The translations under genes were made by a program, and so were the position numbers. 64,000 nucleotides of DNA from JACVRW01 sp963808545. GTDB taxonomy: Bacteria; Actinomycetota; Thermoleophilia; Solirubrobacterales; Thermoleophilaceae. Shown piece after piece: positions 31,924 through 41,353 of the stretch; the first letter of the stretch is position 1, and every line of letters starts with the position of its first letter. The stretch covers positions 62,001 to 126,000 of the forward strand of contig CAWEGB010000011.1 in assembly GCA_963808545.1 (NCBI GenBank). Reading direction: 5' to 3'. The notes beneath the pieces are model-generated. The model was not told where the DNA came from, did not search any database, and was given only the letters and a program-made list of their open reading frames with translations.

Positions 31924-34026
31924 TCAGCGCACCACCAACACCAACAGTGTTCGCGGCCCGTGCACTCCCTCCACCCGGTCGAGCTCGATGTCGGAGGTGG
32001 CGGAGGGTCCGGACACGAAGGTCAGCGGACGGCCCTCGCGCACCGCCGGCTCGAGCGTGTCCACGGCCTCCGGCACGAGGCCGACGATCTGGCTCTCGCG
32101 CACGACGCAGATGTGAAGGTCGGGAACGAGGGTGAGCGCCCGGCGGCCCTGGCCGGGGCCGCCGTCGAGCACGAAGCTGCCGGTCTCGGCGATGCCGGCG
32201 GCACAGCCCGTGAGCGCCCCGTCGAGCTCGTCCAGATCGTTGGGTGAGAGGCCGTCGTCCTCGATCAGCTCGACGCCGTCGGGGCGCCAGTCGCCGGGGA
32301 GGCCGGCGGGCACGCCCAGACGACGCGCGCCGTGCTCCCCGCACAACGCCGCCACGCGTTCGGGCAGCTCGGCCTCGTCCACGCGCTCGACCGTGGCCCG
32401 GTACTCGGCCACGCGCTCGGCGAAGACGGTGACGATCTCCTCATGGGAGCGGTCGTCGGTTGTGCGGTAGGCGGGCTCGGCGGCGGTGGCGGGCTCGGCG
32501 TCCACGGAAGCAGTGAGGGCCGCGCGGACCCGCTCCAGGACCAGCGCCCGGGAATCACCCGTCGGTCTCGGCGTCCTATCTGCGTTGGGCCCCGGTATGG
32601 GGCTCAGCGCAGCTCGCGTGACCGGCGGGGCGGCATCGGGCTCCCCGCGCGTGCGTCGCCACCAGTCGCGGAAGCTTTCCCTGGCCGGGGCGGGCAGGTC
32701 GCGCGACATCGTCCAGCCGGCCAGCGGCCCGGGCACGTTGGGCAGCTTGCCGTTGCGGGTCAGCGGGCGGCTGCCGAGGCGGGCCAGCTTCTGGGCTCGT
32801 TCGTAGCCCTCACGGGTCGAAAACGCGCGGTACAGCCCCTTCATGGCCAGCGCCTCCGGGTCCGCCGGTGAGGCCTCGGCGCGCTCCCGGGTCCGCAGAT
32901 GGATGAGCAGCCGGGGGATCTCGATCTTGACCGGGCACACCTCGCCGCACGCGCCGCACAGCGACGACGCGTAGGGCAGTGAGCCGGCGGCCTCCATGCC
33001 CTCCAGCTGCGGGGTCAGGATCGCCCCGATCGGCCCAGGGTAGACCGACTCGTAGGCGTGCCCTCCCACCCGCGAGTAGACCGGGCAGACGTTGAGGCAG
33101 GCGCTGCAGCGAATGCAGCGCAGAGCCTGGCGTCCCACCTCATCGGCCAGCGCGTCCGTGCGGCCGTTGTCGAGCAGCACGAGATGGAACTCGCTGGGCC
33201 CGTCTCCTTCGCGCACCCCGCTCCAGAACGACGTGTAGGGGTTCATCCGTTCACCGGTGGAGGAGCGCGGCAGCAGCTGCAGGAAGACCTCCATGTCGCG
33301 CCAGCTCGACAGGATCTTCTCCACCCCCATGAGGGTCACCAGCACCTCCGGGAGCGTGGTGCACATGCGGCCGTTGCCCTCGGACTCGACCACGCAGACG
33401 GTGCCGGTCTCGGCCAGCGCGAAGTTCGCCCCGCTCACGCCCATGCGGGCGGCCAGGAACTTCTGGCGCAGGTGCAGGCGGGCAGCCTCGGCCAGCGCCG
33501 CCGGCTCGTCGCTCAGGTCCGGCCGGTCGAGCTCGCGCCGGAACAGCTCACGGATCTCCGCGCGGTTGCGGTGGATGGCCGGCACGAGGATGTGCGACTG
33601 CTGGTCGTCGCCGAGCTGCACGATCAGCTCGGCCAGGTCGGTCTCCACCGCGCTGATCCCCGACGCCGCCAGCGCCTCGTTGAGCTTGATCTCGTCGGAG
33701 GCGATCGACTTGACCTTGACCAGCTCGTCGAAGCCGTGAGAGCGCGCGATGCCGGCGACGATCGAACAGGCCTCGTCGCCGTCGGCCGCCCAGTGCACCT
33801 TCCCGCCCGCGTCCGTCACGGCGGCCTCGAGGCGCTCCAGCTCGGTGTCGAGCCGCATGAGCGCGCGGTCCTTGGCCGCGGCGCCCGCGGTCCGCAGCTC
33901 CTCCCAGTCCGGCAGCTCCGCCACGACCCGCGCGCGCTTGTCGCGGATGGTGCGGGTGGCCCGGCCCAGGTTGGCCCGCAGTTGGGTGTTCGCCAGCGCC
34001 TTGCGCGCGGCGGCCGGGAAGCTCAC
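31924..34026 (-). CDS. lutB: fused lactate utilisation protein LutB-LutC
   Basis: About 700 residues combining two usually separate subunits of the LutABC L-lactate oxidising complex. Residues 1 to about 470 are LutB: an LUD domain ('KVKSIASDEIKLNEAL', 'GVSGANFALAETGT'), then two 4Fe-4S motifs 'CIRCSACLNVCP' and 'CGACGEVCP'. Residues about 500-700 are LutC, a second LUD domain ('CAAGIAETGSFVLDGG', 'LTFVSGPSATSDIE'). GTG at 34024-34026 overlaps the lutA stop by four bases. The frame is open upstream to 34248, but that part is shadow sequence inside lutA. Together with LutA it oxidises lactate to pyruvate on the cytoplasmic side. Confidence 0.9.
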   Translation of the reverse strand: MSFPAAARKALANTQLRANLGRATRTIRDKRARVVAELPDWEELRTAGAAAKDRALMRLDTELERLEAAVTDAGGKVHWAADGDEACSIVAGIARSHGFDELVKVKSIASDEIKLNEALAASGISAVETDLAELIVQLGDDQQSHILVPAIHRNRAEIRELFRRELDRPDLSDEPAALAEAARLHLRQKFLAARMGVSGANFALAETGTVCVVESEGNGRMCTTLPEVLVTLMGVEKILSSWRDMEVFLQLLPRSSTGERMNPYTSFWSGVREGDGPSEFHLVLLDNGRTDALADEVGRQALRCIRCSACLNVCPVYSRVGGHAYESVYPGPIGAILTPQLEGMEAAGSLPYASSLCGACGEVCPVKIEIPRLLIHLRTRERAEASPADPEALAMKGLYRAFSTREGYERAQKLARLGSRPLTRNGKLPNVPGPLAGWTMSRDLPAPARESFRDWWRRTRGEPDAAPPVTRAALSPIPGPNADRTPRPTGDSRALVLERVRAALTASVDAEPATAAEPAYRTTDDRSHEEIVTVFAERVAEYRATVERVDEAELPERVAALCGEHGARRLGVPAGLPGDWRPDGVELIEDDGLSPNDLDELDGALTGCAAGIAETGSFVLDGGPGQGRRALTLVPDLHICVVRESQIVGLVPEAVDTLEPAVREGRPLTFVSGPSATSDIELDRVEGVHGPRTLLVLVVR

Positions 34027-34715
34027 TGCGGGGCCTCGTCCGTGGCGGCCAGGATCTCGGCCAGGTGCGCCGCCCGCACGCCCGTGCGCCCGCGCGACAG
34101 CCCGCCGCCCATGTGCATCAGGCAGGAGGAGTCGACCGCGCACAGCACCTCCGCGCGGGTGTCGAGCACCGAGCGCAGCTTGTCCGAGAGCATCGCCGTC
34201 GACACGTCGGCGTTCTTGACCGCGAAGGTCCCGCCGAAGCCGCAGCACTCCTCGGCCTGAGGCAGCTCCACCAGGTCGATGCCGCGTACCGAGCGCAGCA
34301 GCCGTTGCGGGCGGTCACCGAGTCGCAGCGTGCGCAGCGAGTGGCAGGTGGGGTGGTAGGTCACGCGGTGGGGAAAGTACGCCCCCACGTCCTCCAGCTC
34401 CAGCACGTCCACCAGCAGCTCGGACAGCTCGTGCACGGGAGGGGCGTCGTCGCTTAGCTGCTCGCGCAGCGTTCCCGCACACGACGCTGACGGGCAGACG
34501 ACCGCGTCGTAGCCGGACAGCACCGCCCCCGTCCGGCGCGCGAGCGCCTCACCCTCGCGGGCGTACCCGGAGTTCAGGTGCATCTGGCCGCAGCAGGTCT
34601 GCTCGAACGGGAAGTCCACCTGGTGCCCGAGTCGCTCCAGGAGGCGGACCGTGGATTGCCCGACCCCAGGAAACAGGGTGTCGCCCAGGCAGGTGACAAA
34701 CAGACCCAATTGCAC
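34023..34715 (-). CDS. lutA: lactate utilisation protein LutA (Cys-rich CCG-domain subunit)
   Basis: About 230 residues with two CCG domains ('FEQTCCGQMHLNSGY' and 'EECCGFGGTFAVK'), the heterodisulfide-reductase-like pattern shared with GlcF. These proteins bind unusual iron-sulfur clusters and pair with LutB/LutC. I chose GTG 34713-34715 because it gives 'VQLGLFVTCLGDTLFPGVG', matching the usual LutA N-terminus; an ATG at 34769 would add 18 atypical residues. Divergent from lctP across 72 bases. Confidence 0.9.
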   Translation of the reverse strand: MQLGLFVTCLGDTLFPGVGQSTVRLLERLGHQVDFPFEQTCCGQMHLNSGYAREGEALARRTGAVLSGYDAVVCPSASCAGTLREQLSDDAPPVHELSELLVDVLELEDVGAYFPHRVTYHPTCHSLRTLRLGDRPQRLLRSVRGIDLVELPQAEECCGFGGTFAVKNADVSTAMLSDKLRSVLDTRAEVLCAVDSSCLMHMGGGLSRGRTGVRAAHLAEILAATDEAPQ

Positions 34716-34787
34716 ACAAAGAGTTTCCCCGATGCGGGCCCGGGGCAACCCGCAACGTGAGAAACGCAACGAGGGGGGACCAACACC
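34716..34787. promoter_or_regulatory. divergent lutA/lctP control region
   Basis: 72 bases between divergent carbon-acid operons. It contains a 7-bp direct repeat CGCAACG at 34751-34757 and 34765-34771 (14-base period) just before the lctP ribosome binding site 'gaggggggac'. The face-of-helix spacing is only approximate, so a regulator site is a tentative reading. Confidence 0.4.
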
Positions 34788-36473
34788 GTGTACACGCAGG
34801 ACTTCGACCCAATATCGAGCTCGCTCGGTCTCAGCTCGATATTCGCGGTGCTCCCCGTGCTCGTGCTGTTCGTTCTTCTCGGCGGGCTGAAGGTCGCCGC
34901 CCAGTGGGCGTCACTGGCGGCACTCGGTGTGGCCATGCTCGTGGCCCTGATCGTCTACGGCATGCCGATCGACCAGACACTGCTCTCGGCCAGCGAGGGC
35001 GCCGTGTTCGGCCTGTTCCCGATCATGTGGATCGTCGTTGCGGCCATCTGGATCTACAACATGACCGTCGAGACCGGCCACTTCGCCGTGCTCAGGCGCT
35101 CGTTCGGCGCGATCTCCACCGACCAGCGCGTGCAGGCCGTGATCATCGCCTTCTGCTTCGGCGCGCTGCTCGAGGCGCTGGCCGGCTTCGGTACCCCGGT
35201 CGCCATCACCGCGGTGATGCTGATCGCACTCGGCTTCAAGCCGATCAAGGCGGCCTCGGTCGCCCTGGTGGCCAACACCGCGCCGGTGGCCTTCGGCGCC
35301 ATCGCCATCCCGATCGTGACCCTGGCCGAGATCACCGGCCTGCCCAAGGAGGACCTCGGCGCGATGGTCGGCCGTCAGACGCCGTTCCTCGCACTGGTCG
35401 TGCCGCTGATCCTGATCGGCATGGTCGACGGCTCCCGCGGCATCCGCCAGGCCTGGCCGGCCGCGGTGGTCGGAGGATTCGTATTCGCGCTCGCCCAGTT
35501 TCTCTGCTCCAACTACGTCTCGGTGGAGCTCACCGACATCGTCGCCTCGCTCCTCTCCACGGGCTCCATCGTCCTGCTGCTCCGGGTGTGGGAGCCCTCC
35601 GAGCCGCTCACCGGCGAGGCTGACGAGAACGGCGGCATCGGCCGGCCTGCCGTGGCCGGAGCCGAGGGTCACGACCCAGCCATGGAGGAGGAGGTGCGCC
35701 GTCGCGACGACACCGTCAAGGATTCTCCCGGTGACGTTCTGCGCGCGTACTCGCCCTATCTGATCATCATCGTGATCTTCTCGATCGCACAGATCCCGGC
35801 GGTCAAGGACGCCCTGGCCGAGTCGCCCTGGACCACCACCTTCCAGTGGCCCGGCCTCGACGTGGTCACCCCCGAGGGGGAGCCGCTCACCTCGCTGACC
35901 TTCAACTTCAACTGGCTGCCCGCGGCGGGCACGCTGCTGCTGATCTCGGGCCTCATAACCATGCTCGTGCTGCGGGTGTCGCCCGGGCGCGCCGTGAAGG
36001 TGGCCGGTGCCTCGCTCGACCAGCTCAAGTGGGCCATCCTCACCGTGTCCGCCGTGCTGGCGCTGGCCTACGTGATGAACCAGTCCGGACAGACGATCAC
36101 GCTGGGGCTCTGGGCGGCGGGCGCGGGTGACTTCTTCGCCTTCCTGTCGTCGATCATCGGCTGGCTGGGCGTGGCGGTCACCGGCTCGGACACCTCGTCG
36201 AACGCCCTGTTCGGCGCGCTGCAGGTCACAGCCGCCGAGGATGCCGGCATCTCCCCCACCCTGCTGGCGGCAGCCAACAGCTCCGGCGGTGTGCTCGGGA
36301 AGATGATCTCCCCCCAGAACCTCGCGATTGGCGCGGCGGCCGTGGGATTGGCGGGTCAGGAGGGAGATTTGTTCCGTAAGGTGCTGGGCTGGAGCCTCGT
36401 GCTCGTGCTCGCCATGTGCGTACTCGTCTACCTGCAGTCCACCGCGGTCCTCGATTGGATGGTCGTGAAGTGA
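34788..36473 (+). CDS. lctP: L-lactate/glycolate permease (LctP family)
   Basis: 561 residues with about 14 helices. 'FGALLEALAGFGTPVAITAVML' and 'VTGSDTSSNALFGALQ' and 'NSSGGVLGKMISPQNLAIGA' are hallmark stretches of LctP/GlcA proton symporters for lactate and glycolate. The GTG start follows a strong purine-rich site. A charged cytoplasmic loop lies at about residues 275-315. The stop overlaps the glcD GTG, so uptake and oxidation are co-expressed. Substrate preference between lactate and glycolate cannot be read from sequence. Confidence 0.93.
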   Translation: MYTQDFDPISSSLGLSSIFAVLPVLVLFVLLGGLKVAAQWASLAALGVAMLVALIVYGMPIDQTLLSASEGAVFGLFPIMWIVVAAIWIYNMTVETGHFAVLRRSFGAISTDQRVQAVIIAFCFGALLEALAGFGTPVAITAVMLIALGFKPIKAASVALVANTAPVAFGAIAIPIVTLAEITGLPKEDLGAMVGRQTPFLALVVPLILIGMVDGSRGIRQAWPAAVVGGFVFALAQFLCSNYVSVELTDIVASLLSTGSIVLLLRVWEPSEPLTGEADENGGIGRPAVAGAEGHDPAMEEEVRRRDDTVKDSPGDVLRAYSPYLIIIVIFSIAQIPAVKDALAESPWTTTFQWPGLDVVTPEGEPLTSLTFNFNWLPAAGTLLLISGLITMLVLRVSPGRAVKVAGASLDQLKWAILTVSAVLALAYVMNQSGQTITLGLWAAGAGDFFAFLSSIIGWLGVAVTGSDTSSNALFGALQVTAAEDAGISPTLLAAANSSGGVLGKMISPQNLAIGAAAVGLAGQEGDLFRKVLGWSLVLVLAMCVLVYLQSTAVLDWMVVK

Positions 36474-37933
36474 CGACAGCCGTGGCCAGCCAGGCCCTGG
36501 CCGGACGGCTCGAGGGTGTGGTGGGCGACGAGCAGGTGATCACCCACCCGCGCCGGCTCGCCACCTACGAGTCGGACGGCCTACTTCAGTACGCCTCCAC
36601 CCCGGCGATGGTGGTGCTGCCCGGCTCCGCGAAGGAGGTCGCCGAGGTGGTGCGGGCCTGCCACGAGGCCGAGATGCCGTGGACGGCGCGCGGAGCCGGC
36701 TCCGGGCTGTCGGGCGGCGCGATGCCGGTCGAGGACGGGGTGCTGATCGGCCTGTCGCGCATGCGCAGCATCCTCGAGATCGATCTCGACAACGGCCGCG
36801 TGCTGGTCGAGCCCGGCGTGACCAACATCGCCGTCTCGGAGGCCGTCGGGCCCAGTCACTTCTACCCGCCGGACCCGTCGAGCCAGATCGTGTGCACGAT
36901 CGGTGGCAACGTGGCCGAGAACTCCGGCGGCGCCCACTGCTTCAAGTACGGCTTCACCACCAACTACGTCACCGGGCTCGAGCTGGTGCTTCCCGACGGA
37001 TCGCAGATCAGCGTCGGTGGCCGCGAGCTCGACCATCCCGGCTACGACCTGATGGGTGCCTTCGTGGGCTCGGAGGGGACCCTCGGCATCGCCACCGGCA
37101 TCTGGTTGCGCGTGGTTCCGGCGCCGGAGGCGGTGCGGACGCTGGTGGCCTTCTTCGACTCGACCGTGCAGGCGGGCGAGGTGGTGTCTGAGATCGTGTC
37201 CGCGGCCATCACGCCGGGAGCGATCGAGATGATGGACAACCTCTCGATCCGGGCGGCCGAGGGCGCCACCCACGCGGGCTACCCGGTGGACGCCGGTGCC
37301 GCCCTCGTGGTGGAGCTGGACGGCTCCGAGGCCGAGTGCGAGGCCCGCTTCGACCAGGTGGTGAAGATCTGCGAGGACGCCGGAGCCAACTCGGTGAGGG
37401 TCGCCGAGGACGAGGACGAGCGCGCCCTGATCTGGCGCACGCGAAAGGCCGCCTTCGCGGCCATGGGCCGCGTGGCCCCGAACTACTACGTGCAGGACAG
37501 CGTCATCCCCCGCACCCAGCTGGCGGAGGTGCTCGGTCAGATCGATGATCTGGCCAAGGAGCACGACCTCCAGGTGGCGAATGTCTTCCACGCCGGTGAC
37601 GGCAACCTGCATCCTCTGGTGTGCTACGACGGCAGCAAGCCCGGCGAGGCCGAGCGCGCCGAGGAGCTCGCCGGCCTGATCGTGAAGGTGTGCGTGGACG
37701 CCGGCGGCTCGATCACCGGCGAGCACGGCGTGGGCGTGGACAAGAAGCGCTACATGCCGTCGATGTTCGACGAGCGGGATCTGTCGGTGTTCCAGCGGCT
37801 GCGCTGCGCCTTCGATCCCGAGCAGCGCGCCAACCCGGGCAAGGTCATGCCCACCCCGCGGCTGTGCGGGGAGGTGCCCGGCCCCTACCGCCGGCACCCG
37901 CTCGAGCAGGCGGGCCTGGCCGAGCGCATGTGA
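36470..37933 (+). CDS. glcD: glycolate oxidase (or D-lactate dehydrogenase) FAD subunit GlcD
   Basis: 487 residues. PCMH-type FAD-binding domain: 'PWTARGAGSGLSGGAMP' (pyrophosphate loop), 'DPSSQIVCTIGGNVAENSGG', 'GAFVGSEGTLGI'. The C-terminal cap contains 'NVFHAGDGNLHPLV' and 'EHGVGVDKK', with the His residues expected in the active site. It oxidises glycolate or D-lactate in a GlcDEF complex. GTG 36470 overlaps the lctP stop. It heads a run of coupled genes (overlaps at 37933 and 39063). Confidence 0.93.
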   Translation: MTTAVASQALAGRLEGVVGDEQVITHPRRLATYESDGLLQYASTPAMVVLPGSAKEVAEVVRACHEAEMPWTARGAGSGLSGGAMPVEDGVLIGLSRMRSILEIDLDNGRVLVEPGVTNIAVSEAVGPSHFYPPDPSSQIVCTIGGNVAENSGGAHCFKYGFTTNYVTGLELVLPDGSQISVGGRELDHPGYDLMGAFVGSEGTLGIATGIWLRVVPAPEAVRTLVAFFDSTVQAGEVVSEIVSAAITPGAIEMMDNLSIRAAEGATHAGYPVDAGAALVVELDGSEAECEARFDQVVKICEDAGANSVRVAEDEDERALIWRTRKAAFAAMGRVAPNYYVQDSVIPRTQLAEVLGQIDDLAKEHDLQVANVFHAGDGNLHPLVCYDGSKPGEAERAEELAGLIVKVCVDAGGSITGEHGVGVDKKRYMPSMFDERDLSVFQRLRCAFDPEQRANPGKVMPTPRLCGEVPGPYRRHPLEQAGLAERM

Positions 37934-39066
37934 TGGAGGTCGCCCAAGCACCGTCCACCCGCGAGGAGATGGCGAGCCTGCTGCGCTCCGCCGGCGAGGC
38001 CGGCACGCCGGTCCGCTTCGTGGGCGGCGCCACCAAGCTCGGCTGGGCCGCGCCGGCGCCCGAGCCGGTCACCGATGTGCCCACCGGCGGCCTGGACCGG
38101 ATCATCGAGCACAACGCCGGTGACCTGACCTCGGTCCTCGAGAGCGGCGTACCGCTGGCCACCGCGCAGGCGGCCTTCGGCGAGGCCGGCCAGATGCTGG
38201 CGCTCGACCCGCCTGACGACGGAGCCACCATCGGCGGCGTGATCGCGGCGGCGGACTCCGGCCCGCTGCGCTCCCGCTACGGAGGGGTGCGCGACCTGGT
38301 GGTGGGCATGCGCGTGGCCCTGTCCGACGGCACGCTGGCCAAGAGCGGCGGCAAGGTGATCAAGAACGTGGCCGGCTACGACCTGGCCAAGCTCTTCGCC
38401 GGCTCATTCGGGACGCTCGGGGCCATCGTCGAGGTGTCCATCCGGCTTCATCCGCTGCAACCGGAGAGCGCCACCGCGATCGGCTCGGTGGACGATGCCG
38501 CCGGCCTCGGCCGCGCCGCCATCGCCCTTGCGCGAGAGCCGCTCGAGCACGCGGGCTTCGACGTCCGTTGGCGGGAAGGGTCCGGCGCGGTGCTCGTCCG
38601 CTTCGCCGGGGCCGCGCCCCGGCCCCAGGCGGAGTCGGCTGCTCGCCTGCTCGGCGAGGCCGGACTGCCGGCCGACGTCGTGGAGGACGACGAACAGCTC
38701 TGGAAGGAGCAGCGGGCCGGCCAGCGGGCGGCGGACGAGGGCGACACGGTGATACGGGTGTCGGGGCTTCCGACTCAGCTCTCCGGCTTGGTGGCCGTGG
38801 TGGAGCGAGCCGGCGGCAGTCTCGTGGGCCGGGCTCCGCTGGGTCTCTACTGGATACGGCTCCCCGGCACGTCGGCCGAGGCAATCGAGACGCTGCGGTC
38901 CGAGCTGCGCCCGTCCCCGTGCGTGGTGCTCGACCGGCCCGCCGGCATGGAGGTCGATCCCTGGGGACCGTCCCCGGGCGGTGGCCTGGAGCTCATGCGC
39001 CGCCTGAAGGACGGCTTCGACCGGGCCGGGATCTGCAACCCGGGGACCTACGTGGGGGGCTTGTGA
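37933..39066 (+). CDS. glcE: glycolate oxidase FAD-binding subunit GlcE
   Basis: 377 residues. A second PCMH-type FAD domain: 'FVGGATKLGW', 'DDGATIGGVIAAADSGPLR', 'GGKVIKNVAGYDLAKLFAGSFGTLG', typical of GlcE. The C-terminal half is short and divergent, as in other GlcE proteins. ATG overlaps the glcD stop (TGATG). The partner role is electron transfer or structural, not independent catalysis. Confidence 0.91.
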   Translation: MEVAQAPSTREEMASLLRSAGEAGTPVRFVGGATKLGWAAPAPEPVTDVPTGGLDRIIEHNAGDLTSVLESGVPLATAQAAFGEAGQMLALDPPDDGATIGGVIAAADSGPLRSRYGGVRDLVVGMRVALSDGTLAKSGGKVIKNVAGYDLAKLFAGSFGTLGAIVEVSIRLHPLQPESATAIGSVDDAAGLGRAAIALAREPLEHAGFDVRWREGSGAVLVRFAGAAPRPQAESAARLLGEAGLPADVVEDDEQLWKEQRAGQRAADEGDTVIRVSGLPTQLSGLVAVVERAGGSLVGRAPLGLYWIRLPGTSAEAIETLRSELRPSPCVVLDRPAGMEVDPWGPSPGGGLELMRRLKDGFDRAGICNPGTYVGGL

Positions 39067-40334
39067 GCGGCTACGACGACACGCGCGCGCCGCAGCTCGA
39101 GCTGATCGACGACTGCGTGCACTGCGGCTTCTGTCTTCCCACCTGCCCGACCTACGTGCTGTGGGGCGAGGAGATGGACTCTCCGCGCGGCCGCATCGTG
39201 CTGATGAAGGAGGGTCACGAGGAGGTGTCGGCCCCGCTGGTCGAGCACCTCGACAACTGCCTGGGCTGCATGGCCTGTGTGACCGCCTGTCCGTCGGGCG
39301 TTCAGTACGACAAGCTGCTGGAGGACGCACGGGCGCAGGTGGAGCGCAACGCTGAGCGGCCTCCGGTCGAGAAGGCCCACCGCCGGCTGGTGTTCGAGCT
39401 GTTCACCCGGCCCGGACGGCTGCGGGTGGCCGCACCGGGGCTGAGCGCCGCCCGGGCACTCGGGCTCGAACGCATCGCCCGCCGCCCTCGGGTCAAGAAG
39501 CTGGCGCCACGCCTGGCCGCGATGGCCGGCCTGGCGCCCACCGCGACCCTCAAGGAGGCCTGGACGCGGCTGCCCGAGCACCACGAAGCCGTCGGCGAGC
39601 GGCGCGGCACGGTGGCCTTCCTGCAGGGCTGCGTCCAACGCGTGTTCTTCGGCCCGGTCAACGAGGCCACCGTCCGAGTGCTCACCGCCGAGGGATTCGA
39701 GGTGCATTCGCCGCGCCTGCCGCGCTGCTGCGGCGCGCTGCCGCTGCACGCAGGCGTGGACGACGAGGCCCGCGGGCTGGCGAAGCAGACCATCGCGGCG
39801 CTCGAGGGCTACGACACCATCGTGGTGAACGCCGCCGGCTGCGGCTCGGCGATGAAGGACTACGGACACGTGCTGCGCGACGAGCCGGACTGGGCCGAGC
39901 GGGCCGAGGGCTTCTCGGCGAAGGTCAGGGACGTCACTGAGCTGCTCGCCGAGGCGGGCCCGCAGGCCGAGCGGGGCCCGGTGCCCATGAAGCTCGCCTA
40001 CCACGACGCCTGTCACCTCGCCCACGCTCAGGGAGTGCGTTCCCCGCCGCGCGATCTCCTTCGCGGCGTTCCCGAGCTCGAGCTGGTGGAGCCGGCCGAA
40101 TGGGAGATCTGCTGCGGCTCCGCAGGGATCTACAACCTGACCAAGCCCGAGCCCGCGGCCGAGCTCGGCGAGCGCAAGGCGCGCAACCTCCTCGACACAG
40201 GCGCCGAGGCCATCGCCGCCGCGAATCCCGGCTGCGCCCTCCAGATCACGGCCCACACCGCCCGGCTGGGCCGCGAGCTGCGGGTGTACCACCCGATGGA
40301 GCTGCTGGACCGCTCGATCAGCGCAGCGCGCTGA
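39063..40334 (+). CDS. glcF: glycolate oxidase iron-sulfur subunit GlcF
   Basis: 423 residues. Two 4Fe-4S motifs at the N-terminus ('CVHCGFCLPTCPTY' about residues 18-31; 'CLGCMACVTACPSG'), then two CCG domains ('PRCCGALPLHAG' and 'EICCGSAGIYN'), the normal GlcF layout. It passes electrons from GlcD/E to the membrane quinone pool. GTG start overlaps the glcE stop (GTGA). Confidence 0.92.
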   Translation: MSGYDDTRAPQLELIDDCVHCGFCLPTCPTYVLWGEEMDSPRGRIVLMKEGHEEVSAPLVEHLDNCLGCMACVTACPSGVQYDKLLEDARAQVERNAERPPVEKAHRRLVFELFTRPGRLRVAAPGLSAARALGLERIARRPRVKKLAPRLAAMAGLAPTATLKEAWTRLPEHHEAVGERRGTVAFLQGCVQRVFFGPVNEATVRVLTAEGFEVHSPRLPRCCGALPLHAGVDDEARGLAKQTIAALEGYDTIVVNAAGCGSAMKDYGHVLRDEPDWAERAEGFSAKVRDVTELLAEAGPQAERGPVPMKLAYHDACHLAHAQGVRSPPRDLLRGVPELELVEPAEWEICCGSAGIYNLTKPEPAAELGERKARNLLDTGAEAIAAANPGCALQITAHTARLGRELRVYHPMELLDRSISAAR

Positions 40335-40339
40335 GCGCG

Positions 40340-41353
40340 GTGCGCGACCCCGTTGCCCGGACACTGACCCGGGTGCGTGTGCCGCGCACGGGGCTCGTGG
40401 TGTCCGTGTGGCGCGGTCGAGACCGCGTCGACAGCTGGCACAGGGGCGACCTGCCCGACGGCGCCGACACTCTGTTCGAGATCGGCTCGATCACCAAGGT
40501 CTTCACCGCCACGCTCTTGACCGGCATGGCGGCCGCGGGCGATGTCGACATCGACGACCCCGTTCAGCGTCACCTGCCGGACGGGGTGGAGATGCCGTCG
40601 CGCGGCCGCGACATCACCCTGGCCGACCTGGCCTCACACCGTTCGGGCCTCCCCGCGCTCCCGCGCGGCCTCCTCATACCCGCCCTCACCACGCAGCGAC
40701 GGGACCCCTACGCCCGCTGGGACGCCACGCGGCTGGAGGCCACGATCCCGCGGACCCATCCTCGGCGCAACCCCGGTGAGCGGTTTCGCTACTCGAACTA
40801 CGGGGTGGGGCTGCTCGGTCACGCGCTCTCCTTGCGTGCCGGGGCGAGCTACGACGAGCTCGTCCAGCGGCGAATCTGCGCTCCACTCGGTCTGGCCGAC
40901 ACCGGAGTGAGCCGCGACAACGGCCGCCTCGCCGGCGGCCATACCCGCCGGGGCCGACCCGCTCCCCACTGGCACCTGGCTGCGCTCGCCGGCGCGGGCG
41001 GGCTGCGCTCGACGGCGCGCGACCTGCTCACGTTCCTGCGCCTCCACGCCGACCCGCCGCGGACCCCGTTCGCCCTTGCCGCCCGTGAGACCCACCGGCC
41101 ACGGGTCCGAGTCGGCCGAGGGCACATCGGCCTCGGCTGGTTCATTTTCCCCGCAACGCGCGACGTGCCGTATGAAGTGCTCTCGCACGAGGGAGGCACG
41201 GGCGGTTTCCGGTCGTTCGCCGCCGTGGCACCCGAGGCCCGCTTGGCGGTCGTGGTGCTCAGCAACCAGGCGCGCGGCGTGGGCCGGCTCGGCCTGAGAC
41301 TGCTCGCCGCCCTGGTCAGGCCGCGCGTGCCGGCTGGGCGGGCGCTTGCGTGA
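40340..41353 (+). CDS. class C beta-lactamase-like serine hydrolase
   Basis: 337 residues. S-x-x-K motif in 'EIGSITKVFTA' (about residues 51-61), the Y-x-N motif in 'YSNYGVGLLGHAL' and the third-motif region 'HEGGTGGFRSF' identify a penicillin-binding-protein/class C beta-lactamase fold; the terminal triad is H-E-G instead of K-T-G. There is no signal peptide, so it may be cytoplasmic, with esterase or peptidase activity. GTG at 40340 follows glcF by five bases. Its 3' end overlaps the convergent marR gene by about 38 bases. No link to the glycolate pathway is evident. Confidence 0.85.
   Translation: MRDPVARTLTRVRVPRTGLVVSVWRGRDRVDSWHRGDLPDGADTLFEIGSITKVFTATLLTGMAAAGDVDIDDPVQRHLPDGVEMPSRGRDITLADLASHRSGLPALPRGLLIPALTTQRRDPYARWDATRLEATIPRTHPRRNPGERFRYSNYGVGLLGHALSLRAGASYDELVQRRICAPLGLADTGVSRDNGRLAGGHTRRGRPAPHWHLAALAGAGGLRSTARDLLTFLRLHADPPRTPFALAARETHRPRVRVGRGHIGLGWFIFPATRDVPYEVLSHEGGTGGFRSFAAVAPEARLAVVVLSNQARGVGRLGLRLLAALVRPRVPAGRALA

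Noticed and set aside
31924..34248. N-terminal extension of LutB to 34248
   Set aside because: The extra 74 residues overlap lutA in another frame and are compositionally shadow-like; the GTGA overlap at 34023-34026 gives a clean start.
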